DNA of 64,000 nt from Pandoraea faecigallinarum (GTDB lineage Bacteria; Pseudomonadota; Gammaproteobacteria; Burkholderiales; Burkholderiaceae), in assembly GCF_001029105.3 (NCBI RefSeq), contig NZ_CP011807.3, positions 4,960,001-5,024,000 on the forward strand, read 5' to 3'. Positions 53,732 to 63,344 of this stretch are shown here, in pieces. The notes under the pieces were generated by a model. That model saw nothing but the letters and a program-made list of their open reading frames with translations. It ran no database searches and was not told where the DNA came from. Each line of letters starts with the position of its first letter. The first letter of the stretch is position 1. The translations under genes were made by a program, and so were the position numbers.

Positions 53732-56700
53732 TCAGCCCTTGGCGAACAGCCGCTGGACGAGCGGCCCGTAAGCCTCGTGTACCAGATCGCGCTGCACGTC
53801 CGGCCCGACTTCCCGTAGCGCATCGTCGTCGTTTTCAAGACCGGTGCCCTTGAGCCGCTCCTGTGCGCGGGCTCTGAACGCGTCCGGATCGGCGCTCTGC
53901 GCGAGCTTGTCGGTGGCGGCGTCGAACGCTTCCGGCCACCGTCGCCGCAGCGCTTCCTGTATCGGCCCGGAATTGGACAGATAGGACGGAAAACGCTGCG
54001 CCTCACGGTCGAGCACCATGACTCTGGCCGCATCGAGGTCGTCGGGCGTCAGGCCCGCCACGCCGAAGAAGCGCATGTCTTCGGCGTCGATCGGCAACTT
54101 CAACGGCTCGCGCAACTTCACCTGATACCCAAGGTAGACCTCGACTTCGTCGACGTACGTCATGGTGGCGACTTTCGCCCGCGCGATATCCTCAAGCTCC
54201 GCGAGACGGAACAGCCCGCGCATTGTCGTTTCGAGCGCCGCCGGGTCGTTGTCGTAAGCGCCGTTGGCGACGTCCGCGGCGAGCAGCCTCTGCTTCATTT
54301 GCCCGTAAGTCCAGGTCACGCGGTCTTCGCAAGTCTCGGTCGCGCACAGGCTGAGCGGGAAGGTGTCCTTGCGCAACACCTCGTCCGTCTCCAGGCGGCG
54401 CACCCAGTGCGTGACCTTCGTCCGAAACGCCTCGCTCTCGTAGTTCACCGTGCGCCGCAGGCGATCGAGAAATGCGGAAAAGTCATCGGCGTTGTCCTCG
54501 TCGGCGAAGCGCTGCCACATTTCCTTGCGCGCTGCCTGAAGCGACGGCTCAAACCAGTCCGCGACGGCGTCTTCCAGCGCGCGCTGTCTTCCGCTCACGC
54601 CAGGCATCGAGAAATCCAGCCGGAAATCCGTCGCTCGCGCGCCCCGGCGAGTCCAGTCGGCGACCGCCTCTTCCGGTATCGGATTGCGCGACAAATCCAC
54701 GCTCAAAAGGGGCCGCTGCACGCCTGCCTGCGCAATGCCGCGTACGTTTTCAAGGGCAGTGGGGACGCGGGAAAGCTCGTTGTTCGTCAGCCGCAAGTAC
54801 CGCAACAGCGGCATTTGCGGAAGGTCCGACATTGTCGCAATGCGATTGTCGGACAAGTCCAGAAGCCAAAGCCCTGTCAGGCGGTGGTCCGGCGACAGCG
54901 GCACGCGCGTCAGGTCGTTGTGCGTCAGGGTGAGACTATCCAGCGCGGACATATCGACGGGCAGGTCGATTCGCTGAAGGCGCGGGTTCGCGGTGATCGC
55001 GATGCTCTGCATCGGAAGCGGCCCCGCATCAGGGGTGCCGGGTGACGCCGACGCAATCGCGACCGTGTGCAGGGCATCGTTGTTATTGATGCTCAACCCG
55101 CGCAGTTCGCGGCAATCGGCGGGGATCCGGATCGAGTTCACGTTCGTACCGTCGATGCTGATGGCGGTGACGCGGCGCATCGGCGGCAAGGCGAACGCCT
55201 CGGGGAGTCTTGCCGACTTGATGCTGAACGTCGTGACATCCGGCATATCGCGCGGGAGTGTGAGATCGACCGGGCCGGTGATTCGCAGCGTCCTGAGGTT
55301 GGGCATCGCCTCGGGGAGCGTGAGACGCGCTCCGGTATGCTCCACGACGCTCAGCGTCTCGATATCGAATGGAATGCGGTCCGGCCCGTAAAGGCGAATC
55401 ACCGCTTCGGGCTCGACAAACCTGAAGGCCCACGACGGCGGCGCCCCCTCGAGAATGCGTGCGAGCGCGATCTTCCTTGCCTCCTCCTGAGACAGCCGGC
55501 CCGCCCTGCCGAAATTCTGCGGCGAAAAGTTATCGAGATAGGCCTTGGCCTCGCGCTGGTTCGGAAACAGGCCGGCGGTGACCAGCATCTTCGCCGGGGA
55601 GGCATTGACGTCGATTGGCGTGCGCAGATATTCGAGGAAGTCGAGCGGTGTCGATCCAAGCACCAGCCGCCGCTGTGCCAGCCATTCACGCCCTTTTCCA
55701 TCGAACGCCGTGCTGGGGAACTCGAACTTGTCCAGATACTGCTTCACCTCGGCTTCGTTCGGAAACACATGGGAAGCGCCGAGGACCTGCTCCGCGGTGA
55801 GCCCCTCTTTGCGCAGCACGATCCACATGTCGCTGGGACGCAGATACCGGTACAAGGACGGCGGCGTGCGTCCGTTGAGCTTGCCTTCGATCAATTCGCG
55901 ACGGCGCGCGGCATCGGGAAGATTGAACGCGGCAAGGTACCACCGGGCCTCCTCGGCGCTGCGAAACACCCCCTTCGCCAGCAGTATTTCCTCGGCGGTG
56001 AACATGTCGTCCAGGGTTTTTGCATAGGCGGCCGCCCAGACGGGCCGCACCCCGGTGGCCATCTCCTGATCGAACCATGCCCACATGGCGGCCTTCGGAA
56101 AGTCGAATTGCTCGCGATATCGCTGCAGCGAGGGGTCGACGCGCACCGCCCGGCTCCCAAGCACCTCCGCCGGCGTCTGTCCTGTCCAGCCGAAGATACT
56201 GCCGCGCTCGAACGAACGCGCATAGGGAAAGAACATGGGCGGAATCTTGCCGGTACTGTAGAGCGCCTGCACGAGATCCTGACGGCGCGCCGCCGCCGCG
56301 TCGCGCGGAAACACGAATGCCTTGAGAAACGTCTGCGCGTCGGCCGGGCTGAGTCCAAGCTCCATCAAGCGCACGACGGGGTCGTTCGTCCCGCGGTTGC
56401 CGCGCAACTGTGGCGCGCCGCCGAGCAGGCCCGCGTCGTCCCACCGCCACTTCCCGTCACGAAAGACGACGGGAATCCCCGCGCCGTTCGGTTGCAGGGG
56501 ATCGCGCACCCTCACCGTCGCCCAGCCGTTCTGCGAAAAGACCTCAAACGTTTGCCCGCCATCGCGGATATAGCTGCGCCCGTCGCGCTCGTAACGCACG
56601 CCCGCGTTGCGGGGCCCTGTCCCCACGGGAATGGGCCACGCGTGTTCCACGTCGACGCCATGCTGCGCCAACCGGCCGTCGAGCCGCCCCTTCCCGTCGA

Positions 56701-59700
56701 ATGCCGCGCGTTGGTATTGGATCGCGTCGATCGCCTGCGTGACCTCCGCGGCCGATGAAAAACGCGCCTTGCGCGCCCACGCCAGCAGTCGCCGGGGATC
56801 GAGCACCTTCAGGCCGGCGGCCACATCCATGAAATCGGCCCACAAGAACGCCACGTCCAGCAGCGCATCGGCAAATTTGCCGCGCTGGATGTTCCAGTAG
56901 GCATTCTTCAGATCCTCGCCGACCAGCACCGCGGTCCCGAGTCCGCACAGGATCAGCCCCGCACCGCCTGCCGGTACGATGCACACCGGCAGTGCCGCCA
57001 TGCGCACGCCCGCAACAATCTGCGACCAGATCATTTCGGACCGGCCGGTGGTACTCTCCTGCGCGTCGTCGATCTTGTCGCGCAGCCGTTGTTCGCAAAA
57101 GCGTGCAAAGCTGTCGAGCACCGGGGCGCCGAACTCGGACACGCTCACGCCGTCGCTGTGACGCAATGCATCGTCGATGGTCTCCCGGTCTCTCACGAGC
57201 GCACGCGAGCGCAAGTCATCGTCGTATGGCGGACGGTGCAACTGAGCACGGTACTCGGACAGGGGCATCAACTCGGACCCATACGGTCCGTGAGGCAGCC
57301 ACACGAAATCCTGGCGGATCGCCTGTCCCGCCGGATCGTCCGAGCGGCGCCAGCGGCGCGACAGTGTCAGCACGCCGGGAATGCGGCATCGGGCAACGTG
57401 CAGTTCGCCAAGCGCGGCGTTGCCGTTTGAGGTCCGGTCCGGCAGGCCTTCTATCAGCGCGCTCATCCAGACGGCATCCGTCTTGTCGATACGGCCGTTC
57501 GCGATCTCCTGCGACAGCGTCAACCGAAGCTGAGCATGTGTCGATGCTTCATTGAGCCTGCGCAGCGACTGCGCCTGCGAATCGTCCGAGCCGATCCAGG
57601 CACGCATGTGCGCGATGTATGCGTCACCGGCGTAGGTGGTTCGCAGATTTCGCTCAAGGCTTTCCCGGAAACTCGCGGTGCCGAGTACGCGGGCGATTTC
57701 CGGATCCTTGGCAGTGATGCGCGCATCACGCAGGAAATTGTTCGTCGGTGCCAGCGCATTGTCGCCGTACTGCCGATAGCCCTCCAGCACCCAGTCCGTC
57801 AGGGTCATGTTCTTGCCGTTGAACGCGATCGAGACTTCGTTCGCATCGGCCTTTTGCAGTTCCGGCAACCCGTTCGCCTTTAGCGCGCGAGTCAGCTTCC
57901 CGCTCTCGATACGACGCGTGAACTCTCGTATGGGCGGAAGATGTGTGCCTTCAAATTCGCTGAACTTCTGTTCGAGCGCGAGCGCATCGGCCAGTTGCGC
58001 CGGCAGCTTTGGCGCTTTGGCCAGGGTATCGAGCGAGACGCTCAGACGTTCGAGCTGCCGTTGCGCCCATTGCTCGACCCGAGGGCCGAGTCCATCGCCC
58101 TCATACGGCGCGAAGCGCAGATAGTCAGACTTCCAGTTCACGGGATTTTCGGACTGAACGTCGAAGAATTGCCGAAGCGCCCGGCGTTCGCCCGGCGCCG
58201 CCGCCTCTAATGCGACCTGCGGGAAAGACTTCGGCGTTTCCGTCCCCGTCTGCACGGTGGACGGCGCCATCTCGCCCACCAGCGCCTGATTCATGCGGGT
58301 CAGGTCCAGATACTGGAACAGCTCGCGGCGATTGCCGAAAACGGTCCACGCCTTGTCGTTCGGGCGGTACAGGACAACACAGCTGTCCCCATCGCCTTCC
58401 TTGCGTGTGAAGACAAGCCACGGCAACAACGGAACGGGACGGGATACGCCGGGCGCGTCCAGATGCAACTCGCCGATCTCAATTCCCGGAGCGCCTCGCA
58501 GCGCCTGCTCGATCAGCGTCAAACCGCGGACCCATGCGTGCGAGCCGCCAGTCAGATGCCCCTTGAGCTTGGCTTCCAGAATGTCGCGATACAACTCGGC
58601 CTCGAGAAATGCCGCGAAGCGGCCCTGAAGCGCGGGAATCTGCGAGCGAGCCGCATCGAGCCGCGCCTGAGGTGTCGTACGGCACCGTTCGTCGCGCAAC
58701 AACGCGCGCATGCACCTCTCCTGTTCGGCGTCGACGCGCACGCCGTTCACAAACCCTTCGAACGTGTCGGGGTCGAGGTCCGGATCGCCGCAGAGGCACG
58801 CGTCGATGAGCGAGCGCCGCACCATGACCGGCTCACCGGTGGCGTGCCCCGAGGCGGGATAGCCGACCGTCCAGGATTCGGGCGAGCCGTCGAGCCCCGC
58901 GCTGGCGAACGCGACGGCAAAGCCGTCGCGCGGCTGCGTTTCGTCGAGCGCCTGTGAGAACTGCCCGAAACGATCGCCTGCGGCCTGCACATAATGCAGC
59001 CACAGCTTTTGCTCGGACTCGGGCGCGCGCGCCAGCCAGTCGAGCGCCGGATCGCTGCGCCAGCGCGCTTGCATGGCCTCGAACAGGAACGCCTCGTCGG
59101 ACGCGAGCGATGAATGTTCGTATCGATCTACCGTATCGATGATCGCGGTGACGGTGTGGTCCGCGCCGCTTGCCTGCGTCGTCTGCGTCGTCTGCGCCGT
59201 CTGCACATGGGCGACACGCTCGGTCGTCGGCGCAGCCGCCGCGACGGACAGCGTGTCGCGCTTGCGGCGCGCCAATATCCGTTGCGATGCGTCGGTGCCC
59301 GGGGCAGCATGGGTGCCCGCGGGGTGCGGCGATGCTGCGCTCCCGGCGGGACGCTCTGCGTCGGCATCGGCGTCGATGACAGGAATTTCGCCGAGGTCTC
59401 TCAACAGGATCGCGGAGACTTGCCGGACGGTTTCCGGCGCGTGAGGGTCGGCGGCCGCCGATACGACATCGGCAATGGCGTCCAGCGTCGAGCCCCATAC
59501 CCCTTCGGCGCCGGCATGCACCGTGCGCGCCAGCCGCTCCACCAGATGCTGTTGCGACGGCGTGACTGTCGGCACCAACGAACCGTCACCATCGCGCGAC
59601 TGTGAAGCGTCCGTTGCCTGAAGTCGACGGCTCGCGGCGCGCATCCATTCACGGCCGAGATACACCACGGAACCTGCACCGCTCAGGCCCAGCGCAGTCC

Positions 59701-61180
59701 CCATCAGGTGAGCGCTCACGCCCGTTGCCGATTGCACGGCAGCCTCCGGCGCCTGCGGGTCATGCGTCGTCACGGTGTTCAACGGGATGTCGACGCCCTC
59801 TTCATGCGGCTCGCGGTGGTTCCTTCCCCAGGACACCAGGGTGCTCACCGCGGCGTTCAGCCCGTGCGCCACCCTGCCGAGCACACGCGGCACGCTTTGG
59901 AGCACACCGCCGTGCCGGGCGCCGGCCGAGTGTGCCATCGTGTGCGGCGCGCCACGCTCATCCTGAGTTCGAGCGTCGCGCACCTCATGCACGCTGGACG
60001 AATTGTCCGGCCGGGACGGCACGCGGCAGCGCGGCGGCGGAATCGTCGGCGGCTCGAATGGCGGCAGTTCGCCACGCTCCTGCTTTTGCCTCGCGACGCG
60101 CGCCGCCCTGGGCAACGACCAGGTCGCGATCGCATCCTTTACGCCGGCCAGTTCGCGCCGCATCACCGCGCGCTTTTCTTCGTTGGGCTCCATCAGCATC
60201 GCGTGCGACAGATCGATGGCCCGGATGTGGCGATCGAGCTGGCGGCTCTGGGTTCCCGCCTTGAGCGACGCCTTCTGGTCGAGCAACGCCGCCTTGCGCG
60301 CGCTGAGCACCGCCTGCGCCTGACGCGCCTGCCAGGCGCTCAACGCCGTGCCGGCAGCATCCGCATCCAGCGACCGGGTGTCGTTGAGGGCAAGCCACTG
60401 GGCAGCATCGTGGTTCGCGATGGCGTTGTGCTCCGCCCTGGCGGTGCGAACCGCCAGCGGGTCCACGGTCGACGCACGGAAGTCGCCGTACATCCACGTC
60501 AGCGCCTCGCGAATGACGATCGAGAGCGGCGTCGGGTCGCCGAATTGGGGCAGGCCGGGAAGCCGCGAGGCCTGGTCGTTCGCCGCTCTGACCCAGTCGC
60601 GCACCGGCAGTGCGCGCAAAACGTCGTCGGCGGGCGTGAGGGGCGAGGCATTGAGCCGGGCGCGCAGCGCGATGACGATACGGCCGAAATCGAGCCGGCG
60701 ATGCGTGTCCAGCGCCTCCACGCCTTTGAGCCATTTTCGGAATGCCTCGCGCGAAACCTCGGGGAAGATGGCGTGGAAGATCTCTGCCGGTCCGGCCGCG
60801 TCGCGCGCCAGCGAAGTGAGTCGGTCGATGTCGGTTCGAGCAACCCCCGATGCTTCCAGTTCGGCCACCAGTTCGGCGAATGCCGCCTGACGCTCCTGCG
60901 CACAGGACGGCCCCCAGCGAAGCAACGCCGAGATCGCGCCGCCCAGCGCCAATGCGCAACCGAGCAGCGGCGCGCCGGCAAGGCTCACGCCGGTCGCGGT
61001 CCCCAGCGCGCCGAGTATTGACAGCACGTCGCGACCGATCGACGGCCATGGGTCCGCGCCCGGCTTTGCGGCCGCGGCACAGGCCGCGTCGGACTCAGGG
61101 TCTCCCGTGGGCGCCGGTGTCGAATCCGGTCGCACTGCCAGCGCCGGCGGACCGGCGACATTTTGCGATATGTTGAGCAT
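53732..61180 (-). CDS. Giant NEL-type E3 ubiquitin ligase, probable secreted effector
   Basis: A 2482-residue protein. The C-terminus is a NEL domain (about residues 2195-2420): C2284 in ETCEDRVTWTYGQMKQ is the catalytic cysteine of IpaH/SspH-type ligases, which ubiquitinate host proteins. In front are leucine-rich repeats (about 1937-2175), for example LTLTHNDLTRVPL, LWLLDLSDNRIATMSDLP and LRYLRLTNNELSRVP. Before these are about five tandem repeats of roughly 67 residues (about 1601-1925). Upstream parts (about 100-1560) are largely unrecognised; one hydrophobic region is at about 51-88 and a second around VCIVPAGGAGLILCGLGTAV. It resembles the large dermonecrotic-toxin-type NEL proteins of Pseudomonas. 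The ATG at 61180 has AAGGCG before it; the frame runs to 61363. Secretion route and target are unknown. Confidence 0.9.
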   Translation of the reverse strand: MLNISQNVAGPPALAVRPDSTPAPTGDPESDAACAAAAKPGADPWPSIGRDVLSILGALGTATGVSLAGAPLLGCALALGGAISALLRWGPSCAQERQAAFAELVAELEASGVARTDIDRLTSLARDAAGPAEIFHAIFPEVSREAFRKWLKGVEALDTHRRLDFGRIVIALRARLNASPLTPADDVLRALPVRDWVRAANDQASRLPGLPQFGDPTPLSIVIREALTWMYGDFRASTVDPLAVRTARAEHNAIANHDAAQWLALNDTRSLDADAAGTALSAWQARQAQAVLSARKAALLDQKASLKAGTQSRQLDRHIRAIDLSHAMLMEPNEEKRAVMRRELAGVKDAIATWSLPRAARVARQKQERGELPPFEPPTIPPPRCRVPSRPDNSSSVHEVRDARTQDERGAPHTMAHSAGARHGGVLQSVPRVLGRVAHGLNAAVSTLVSWGRNHREPHEEGVDIPLNTVTTHDPQAPEAAVQSATGVSAHLMGTALGLSGAGSVVYLGREWMRAASRRLQATDASQSRDGDGSLVPTVTPSQQHLVERLARTVHAGAEGVWGSTLDAIADVVSAAADPHAPETVRQVSAILLRDLGEIPVIDADADAERPAGSAASPHPAGTHAAPGTDASQRILARRKRDTLSVAAAAPTTERVAHVQTAQTTQTTQASGADHTVTAIIDTVDRYEHSSLASDEAFLFEAMQARWRSDPALDWLARAPESEQKLWLHYVQAAGDRFGQFSQALDETQPRDGFAVAFASAGLDGSPESWTVGYPASGHATGEPVMVRRSLIDACLCGDPDLDPDTFEGFVNGVRVDAEQERCMRALLRDERCRTTPQARLDAARSQIPALQGRFAAFLEAELYRDILEAKLKGHLTGGSHAWVRGLTLIEQALRGAPGIEIGELHLDAPGVSRPVPLLPWLVFTRKEGDGDSCVVLYRPNDKAWTVFGNRRELFQYLDLTRMNQALVGEMAPSTVQTGTETPKSFPQVALEAAAPGERRALRQFFDVQSENPVNWKSDYLRFAPYEGDGLGPRVEQWAQRQLERLSVSLDTLAKAPKLPAQLADALALEQKFSEFEGTHLPPIREFTRRIESGKLTRALKANGLPELQKADANEVSIAFNGKNMTLTDWVLEGYRQYGDNALAPTNNFLRDARITAKDPEIARVLGTASFRESLERNLRTTYAGDAYIAHMRAWIGSDDSQAQSLRRLNEASTHAQLRLTLSQEIANGRIDKTDAVWMSALIEGLPDRTSNGNAALGELHVARCRIPGVLTLSRRWRRSDDPAGQAIRQDFVWLPHGPYGSELMPLSEYRAQLHRPPYDDDLRSRALVRDRETIDDALRHSDGVSVSEFGAPVLDSFARFCEQRLRDKIDDAQESTTGRSEMIWSQIVAGVRMAALPVCIVPAGGAGLILCGLGTAVLVGEDLKNAYWNIQRGKFADALLDVAFLWADFMDVAAGLKVLDPRRLLAWARKARFSSAAEVTQAIDAIQYQRAAFDGKGRLDGRLAQHGVDVEHAWPIPVGTGPRNAGVRYERDGRSYIRDGGQTFEVFSQNGWATVRVRDPLQPNGAGIPVVFRDGKWRWDDAGLLGGAPQLRGNRGTNDPVVRLMELGLSPADAQTFLKAFVFPRDAAAARRQDLVQALYSTGKIPPMFFPYARSFERGSIFGWTGQTPAEVLGSRAVRVDPSLQRYREQFDFPKAAMWAWFDQEMATGVRPVWAAAYAKTLDDMFTAEEILLAKGVFRSAEEARWYLAAFNLPDAARRRELIEGKLNGRTPPSLYRYLRPSDMWIVLRKEGLTAEQVLGASHVFPNEAEVKQYLDKFEFPSTAFDGKGREWLAQRRLVLGSTPLDFLEYLRTPIDVNASPAKMLVTAGLFPNQREAKAYLDNFSPQNFGRAGRLSQEEARKIALARILEGAPPSWAFRFVEPEAVIRLYGPDRIPFDIETLSVVEHTGARLTLPEAMPNLRTLRITGPVDLTLPRDMPDVTTFSIKSARLPEAFALPPMRRVTAISIDGTNVNSIRIPADCRELRGLSINNNDALHTVAIASASPGTPDAGPLPMQSIAITANPRLQRIDLPVDMSALDSLTLTHNDLTRVPLSPDHRLTGLWLLDLSDNRIATMSDLPQMPLLRYLRLTNNELSRVPTALENVRGIAQAGVQRPLLSVDLSRNPIPEEAVADWTRRGARATDFRLDFSMPGVSGRQRALEDAVADWFEPSLQAARKEMWQRFADEDNADDFSAFLDRLRRTVNYESEAFRTKVTHWVRRLETDEVLRKDTFPLSLCATETCEDRVTWTYGQMKQRLLAADVANGAYDNDPAALETTMRGLFRLAELEDIARAKVATMTYVDEVEVYLGYQVKLREPLKLPIDAEDMRFFGVAGLTPDDLDAARVMVLDREAQRFPSYLSNSGPIQEALRRRWPEAFDAATDKLAQSADPDAFRARAQERLKGTGLENDDDALREVGPDVQRDLVHEAYGPLVQRLFAKG

Positions 61181-61287
61181 CGGGCGCCTTGCCTGAAACC
61201 AAAAGCCCGGATTATTTTCCGATAGCTCTGTCGCGTCTTTCAGGATTCGTCCGCGTGGCCGGTCGAGACGTCTGCATGCGGCGTCCG

Positions 61288-61319
61288 CAAAAAGAAATGC
61301 CCCCGGCGAAGCGGGGGCA
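61288..61319 (-). terminator. Intrinsic terminator between the giant gene and the ABC operon
   Basis: An 8-bp stem (61312-61319 and 61298-61305) has a 6-base loop and is followed on the minus strand by TTTCTTTTTG. It ends the ABC transporter operon ahead of the giant gene. Confidence 0.9.
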
Positions 61320-61386
61320 ATGTGCGGTAGGTACGGGATGTGAGATAGCCGCGCCGTCGCCACGCGCCGGCGACCGGCCGTACCGC

Positions 61387-62181
61387 CTAGCTCAACAACA
61401 GCGCGTCGTCGTCGAGTTGTTCGCCGCGGGTGCGCTCGAACATCTGCAAAAGATCCGGCACGTCGAGTCCCTTGCGCGCGTCGCCCGAGACATCGAGCAC
61501 GACCTTGCCCTGATGCAGCATGACCGTGCGCTCGCCGTAGTCGAGCGCCTGACGCATGCTGTGCGTGACCATCATCGCAGTGAGCTTGCTCTGCTCGACG
61601 ATGCGCGCCGTCAGGCCCAGCACGAACGACGCGGTCTTCGGGTCGAGCGCCGCCGTGTGTTCGTCGAGCAGCAGAATGCGCGACGGCTGCAACGAGGCCA
61701 TCAACAGACTCACGGCCTGACGTTGCCCCCCCGAGAGCAAACCGATGCGGTCCGACAGGCGGTTCTCCAGCCCCAGATTGAGCAGGCTCAATTTTTCGCG
61801 AAAACGCTCGCGCAGTTCCTTGTTGAGCGCGAAGCCAAAACCGCGGCGCTCACCGCGCTTGACGGCCAGCGCCATGTTCTCTTCGATGGTCAACGCCTCG
61901 CACGTGCCTGCCATCGGATCCTGGAACACACGCGCCACCTGATTGGCACGCTGCCACGCGGTTTTCTTCGTGACGTCGTTGCCGTCGATGGATATCGTGC
62001 CCGAATCGACCGACAAGTCGCCGCTGATCGCATTCAGGAAGGTTGACTTGCCGGCACCGTTCGAGCCGATGACCGTGACGAACTGCCCCGTCGGAATATC
62101 CAGCGACATGCCGCGCAATGCGCGATTTTCGATGGGCGTGCCCGGGTTGAAAGTTATCTTAAGGTCTTTTGCGCTCAGCAT
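61387..62181 (-). CDS. ABC transporter ATP-binding protein (TrpXYZ/COG1101-like)
   Basis: A 264-residue ABC ATPase: Walker A GSNGAGKSTFLNAISGDL, the signature LLSGGQRQAVSLLMASL, Walker B ILLLDEHTAALDPKTA and the H-loop MMVTHSMRQALDYG. It powers the permease encoded just upstream (2 bp apart). The glutamate after Walker B is E-H, with EHTAALDP as in this subfamily. It belongs with the COG2984/COG4120/COG1101 type of uptake system. Members are predicted to take up aromatic amino acids or similar compounds. The substrate is not shown by the sequence. Confidence 0.9.
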   Translation of the reverse strand: MLSAKDLKITFNPGTPIENRALRGMSLDIPTGQFVTVIGSNGAGKSTFLNAISGDLSVDSGTISIDGNDVTKKTAWQRANQVARVFQDPMAGTCEALTIEENMALAVKRGERRGFGFALNKELRERFREKLSLLNLGLENRLSDRIGLLSGGQRQAVSLLMASLQPSRILLLDEHTAALDPKTASFVLGLTARIVEQSKLTAMMVTHSMRQALDYGERTVMLHQGKVVLDVSGDARKGLDVPDLLQMFERTRGEQLDDDALLLS

Positions 62182-62183
62182 GA

Positions 62184-63092
62184 TCAGGCACCTCCGTTCT
62201 TGCGGGCGAACAGCTTGCGGCGCGTTGCGGGCAAGACCAGTGCCACCGCAACGAGCAACGCCGTCACCAGGTTGAGGTCCTGCGCCTTCAGACCGATGAA
62301 ATCGCTATTGAGCGCGAGCGCGATGAAGAAGCGGTACAGCACCGCTCCGATCACCACGGCCAGCGTGGTGAGGATGAGACGCCGCGCCGGCAGGATCGTC
62401 TCGCCGATGATCACCGCCGCCAGACCGATCACGATGGTACCGATGCCCATCGAGATGTCCGCACCGCCCTGCGACTGTGCGAAAAGTGCGCCTGCTAGCG
62501 CGACCAGCGCGTTCGACAGAGCCATGCCCGCCAGAATCTCACGGCCGGTATTCACGCCCTGCGCGCGCGCCATGCGCGGATTCGCACCGGTCGAACGCAT
62601 CGCGAGACCTTGCTGCGACGAGAAGAAATAATCGAGACCGAGCTTCGCCACGACCACCACGACCAGCAGCATCAGCGGGCGCAGCACATAGTCGGGCAGC
62701 CACGCCGGTGCATTTTCGGGCAGCAGCATCGTGAAGACGGTGGGCGACGTGATCAGCGGCACGTTCGGCGCGCCCATCACGCGCAGGTTCACCGAGTAGA
62801 GCGCGATCATCATCAGGATACTGGCGAGCAGGTCCATGATTTTCAGACGCACGTTCAGCCATCCGGTAATGAACCCGGCAACCGCACCGGCGGCCATCGC
62901 CGCGAGCGTTGCGGCAAAGGGATTGGCATCGTTCGCGATGAGGATGGCGGCCGTGGCGCCACCCAGCGCAAAACTGCCGTCGACCGTGAGATCGGGGAAA
63001 TTGAGGATGCGGAATGAAATCAGCACCCCGAGCGCCACGAGGCTGAAGATCAGACCGATCTCCAGAGCGCCCATCAGAGAGAAAAAGGACAT
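62184..63092 (-). CDS. ABC transporter permease (COG4120-like)
   Basis: A 302-residue inner-membrane permease with eight or more hydrophobic segments. The opening FSLMGALEIGLIFSLVALGV and ISFRILNFPDLTVDGSFALG are typical of this subfamily, which is related to branched-chain amino acid permeases. MARAQGVNTGREILAGMALS is the coupling-helix region. The ATG at 63092 is chosen because the frame to 63314 upstream is arginine- and proline-rich. It lies between the binding protein gene and the ATPase gene and forms one operon with them. Confidence 0.9.
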   Translation of the reverse strand: MSFFSLMGALEIGLIFSLVALGVLISFRILNFPDLTVDGSFALGGATAAILIANDANPFAATLAAMAAGAVAGFITGWLNVRLKIMDLLASILMMIALYSVNLRVMGAPNVPLITSPTVFTMLLPENAPAWLPDYVLRPLMLLVVVVVAKLGLDYFFSSQQGLAMRSTGANPRMARAQGVNTGREILAGMALSNALVALAGALFAQSQGGADISMGIGTIVIGLAAVIIGETILPARRLILTTLAVVIGAVLYRFFIALALNSDFIGLKAQDLNLVTALLVAVALVLPATRRKLFARKNGGA

Positions 63093-63313
63093 GTTCGTAA
63101 TTCCACTGCGCAAGACGGCCCATGCCGGGTCTCGGCATCGGCGCCCGCACGGCCGAGTCGGCCAGTTCAGGTCATAGCCGGTCGTTGTGCGACCGCGTTT
63201 CGGGGGAAGCCATCGCGCCCATTCGATAGGAAAAGAGCGGCGGGGACAGATCGTGTCCCGGCGCCGCCCTGTCGCTTGCCCGGCGGGGCGAACATCGGCC
63301 CGCCTCGCCGGCA

Positions 63314-63336
63314 ACGCACGCGGGGTCCGCGTGCGT
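63314..63336 (-). other. Perfect 10-bp hairpin between the binding-protein and permease genes
   Basis: The arms at 63314-63323 and 63327-63336 (ACGCACGCGG and its complement) have a 3-base loop, 8 bp after the binding-protein stop. There is no T run. Such stems often protect the mRNA of a binding protein, which is needed in excess over the membrane parts. Confidence 0.65.
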
Positions 63337-63344
63337 GTCGCTCG

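Noticed and set aside
55067..56758. A 563-codon plus-strand frame opposite the giant gene
   Set aside because: It has the composition of a shadow frame (arginine, histidine and leucine rich) and no recognisable motif, while the minus strand encodes a coherent repeat protein here.
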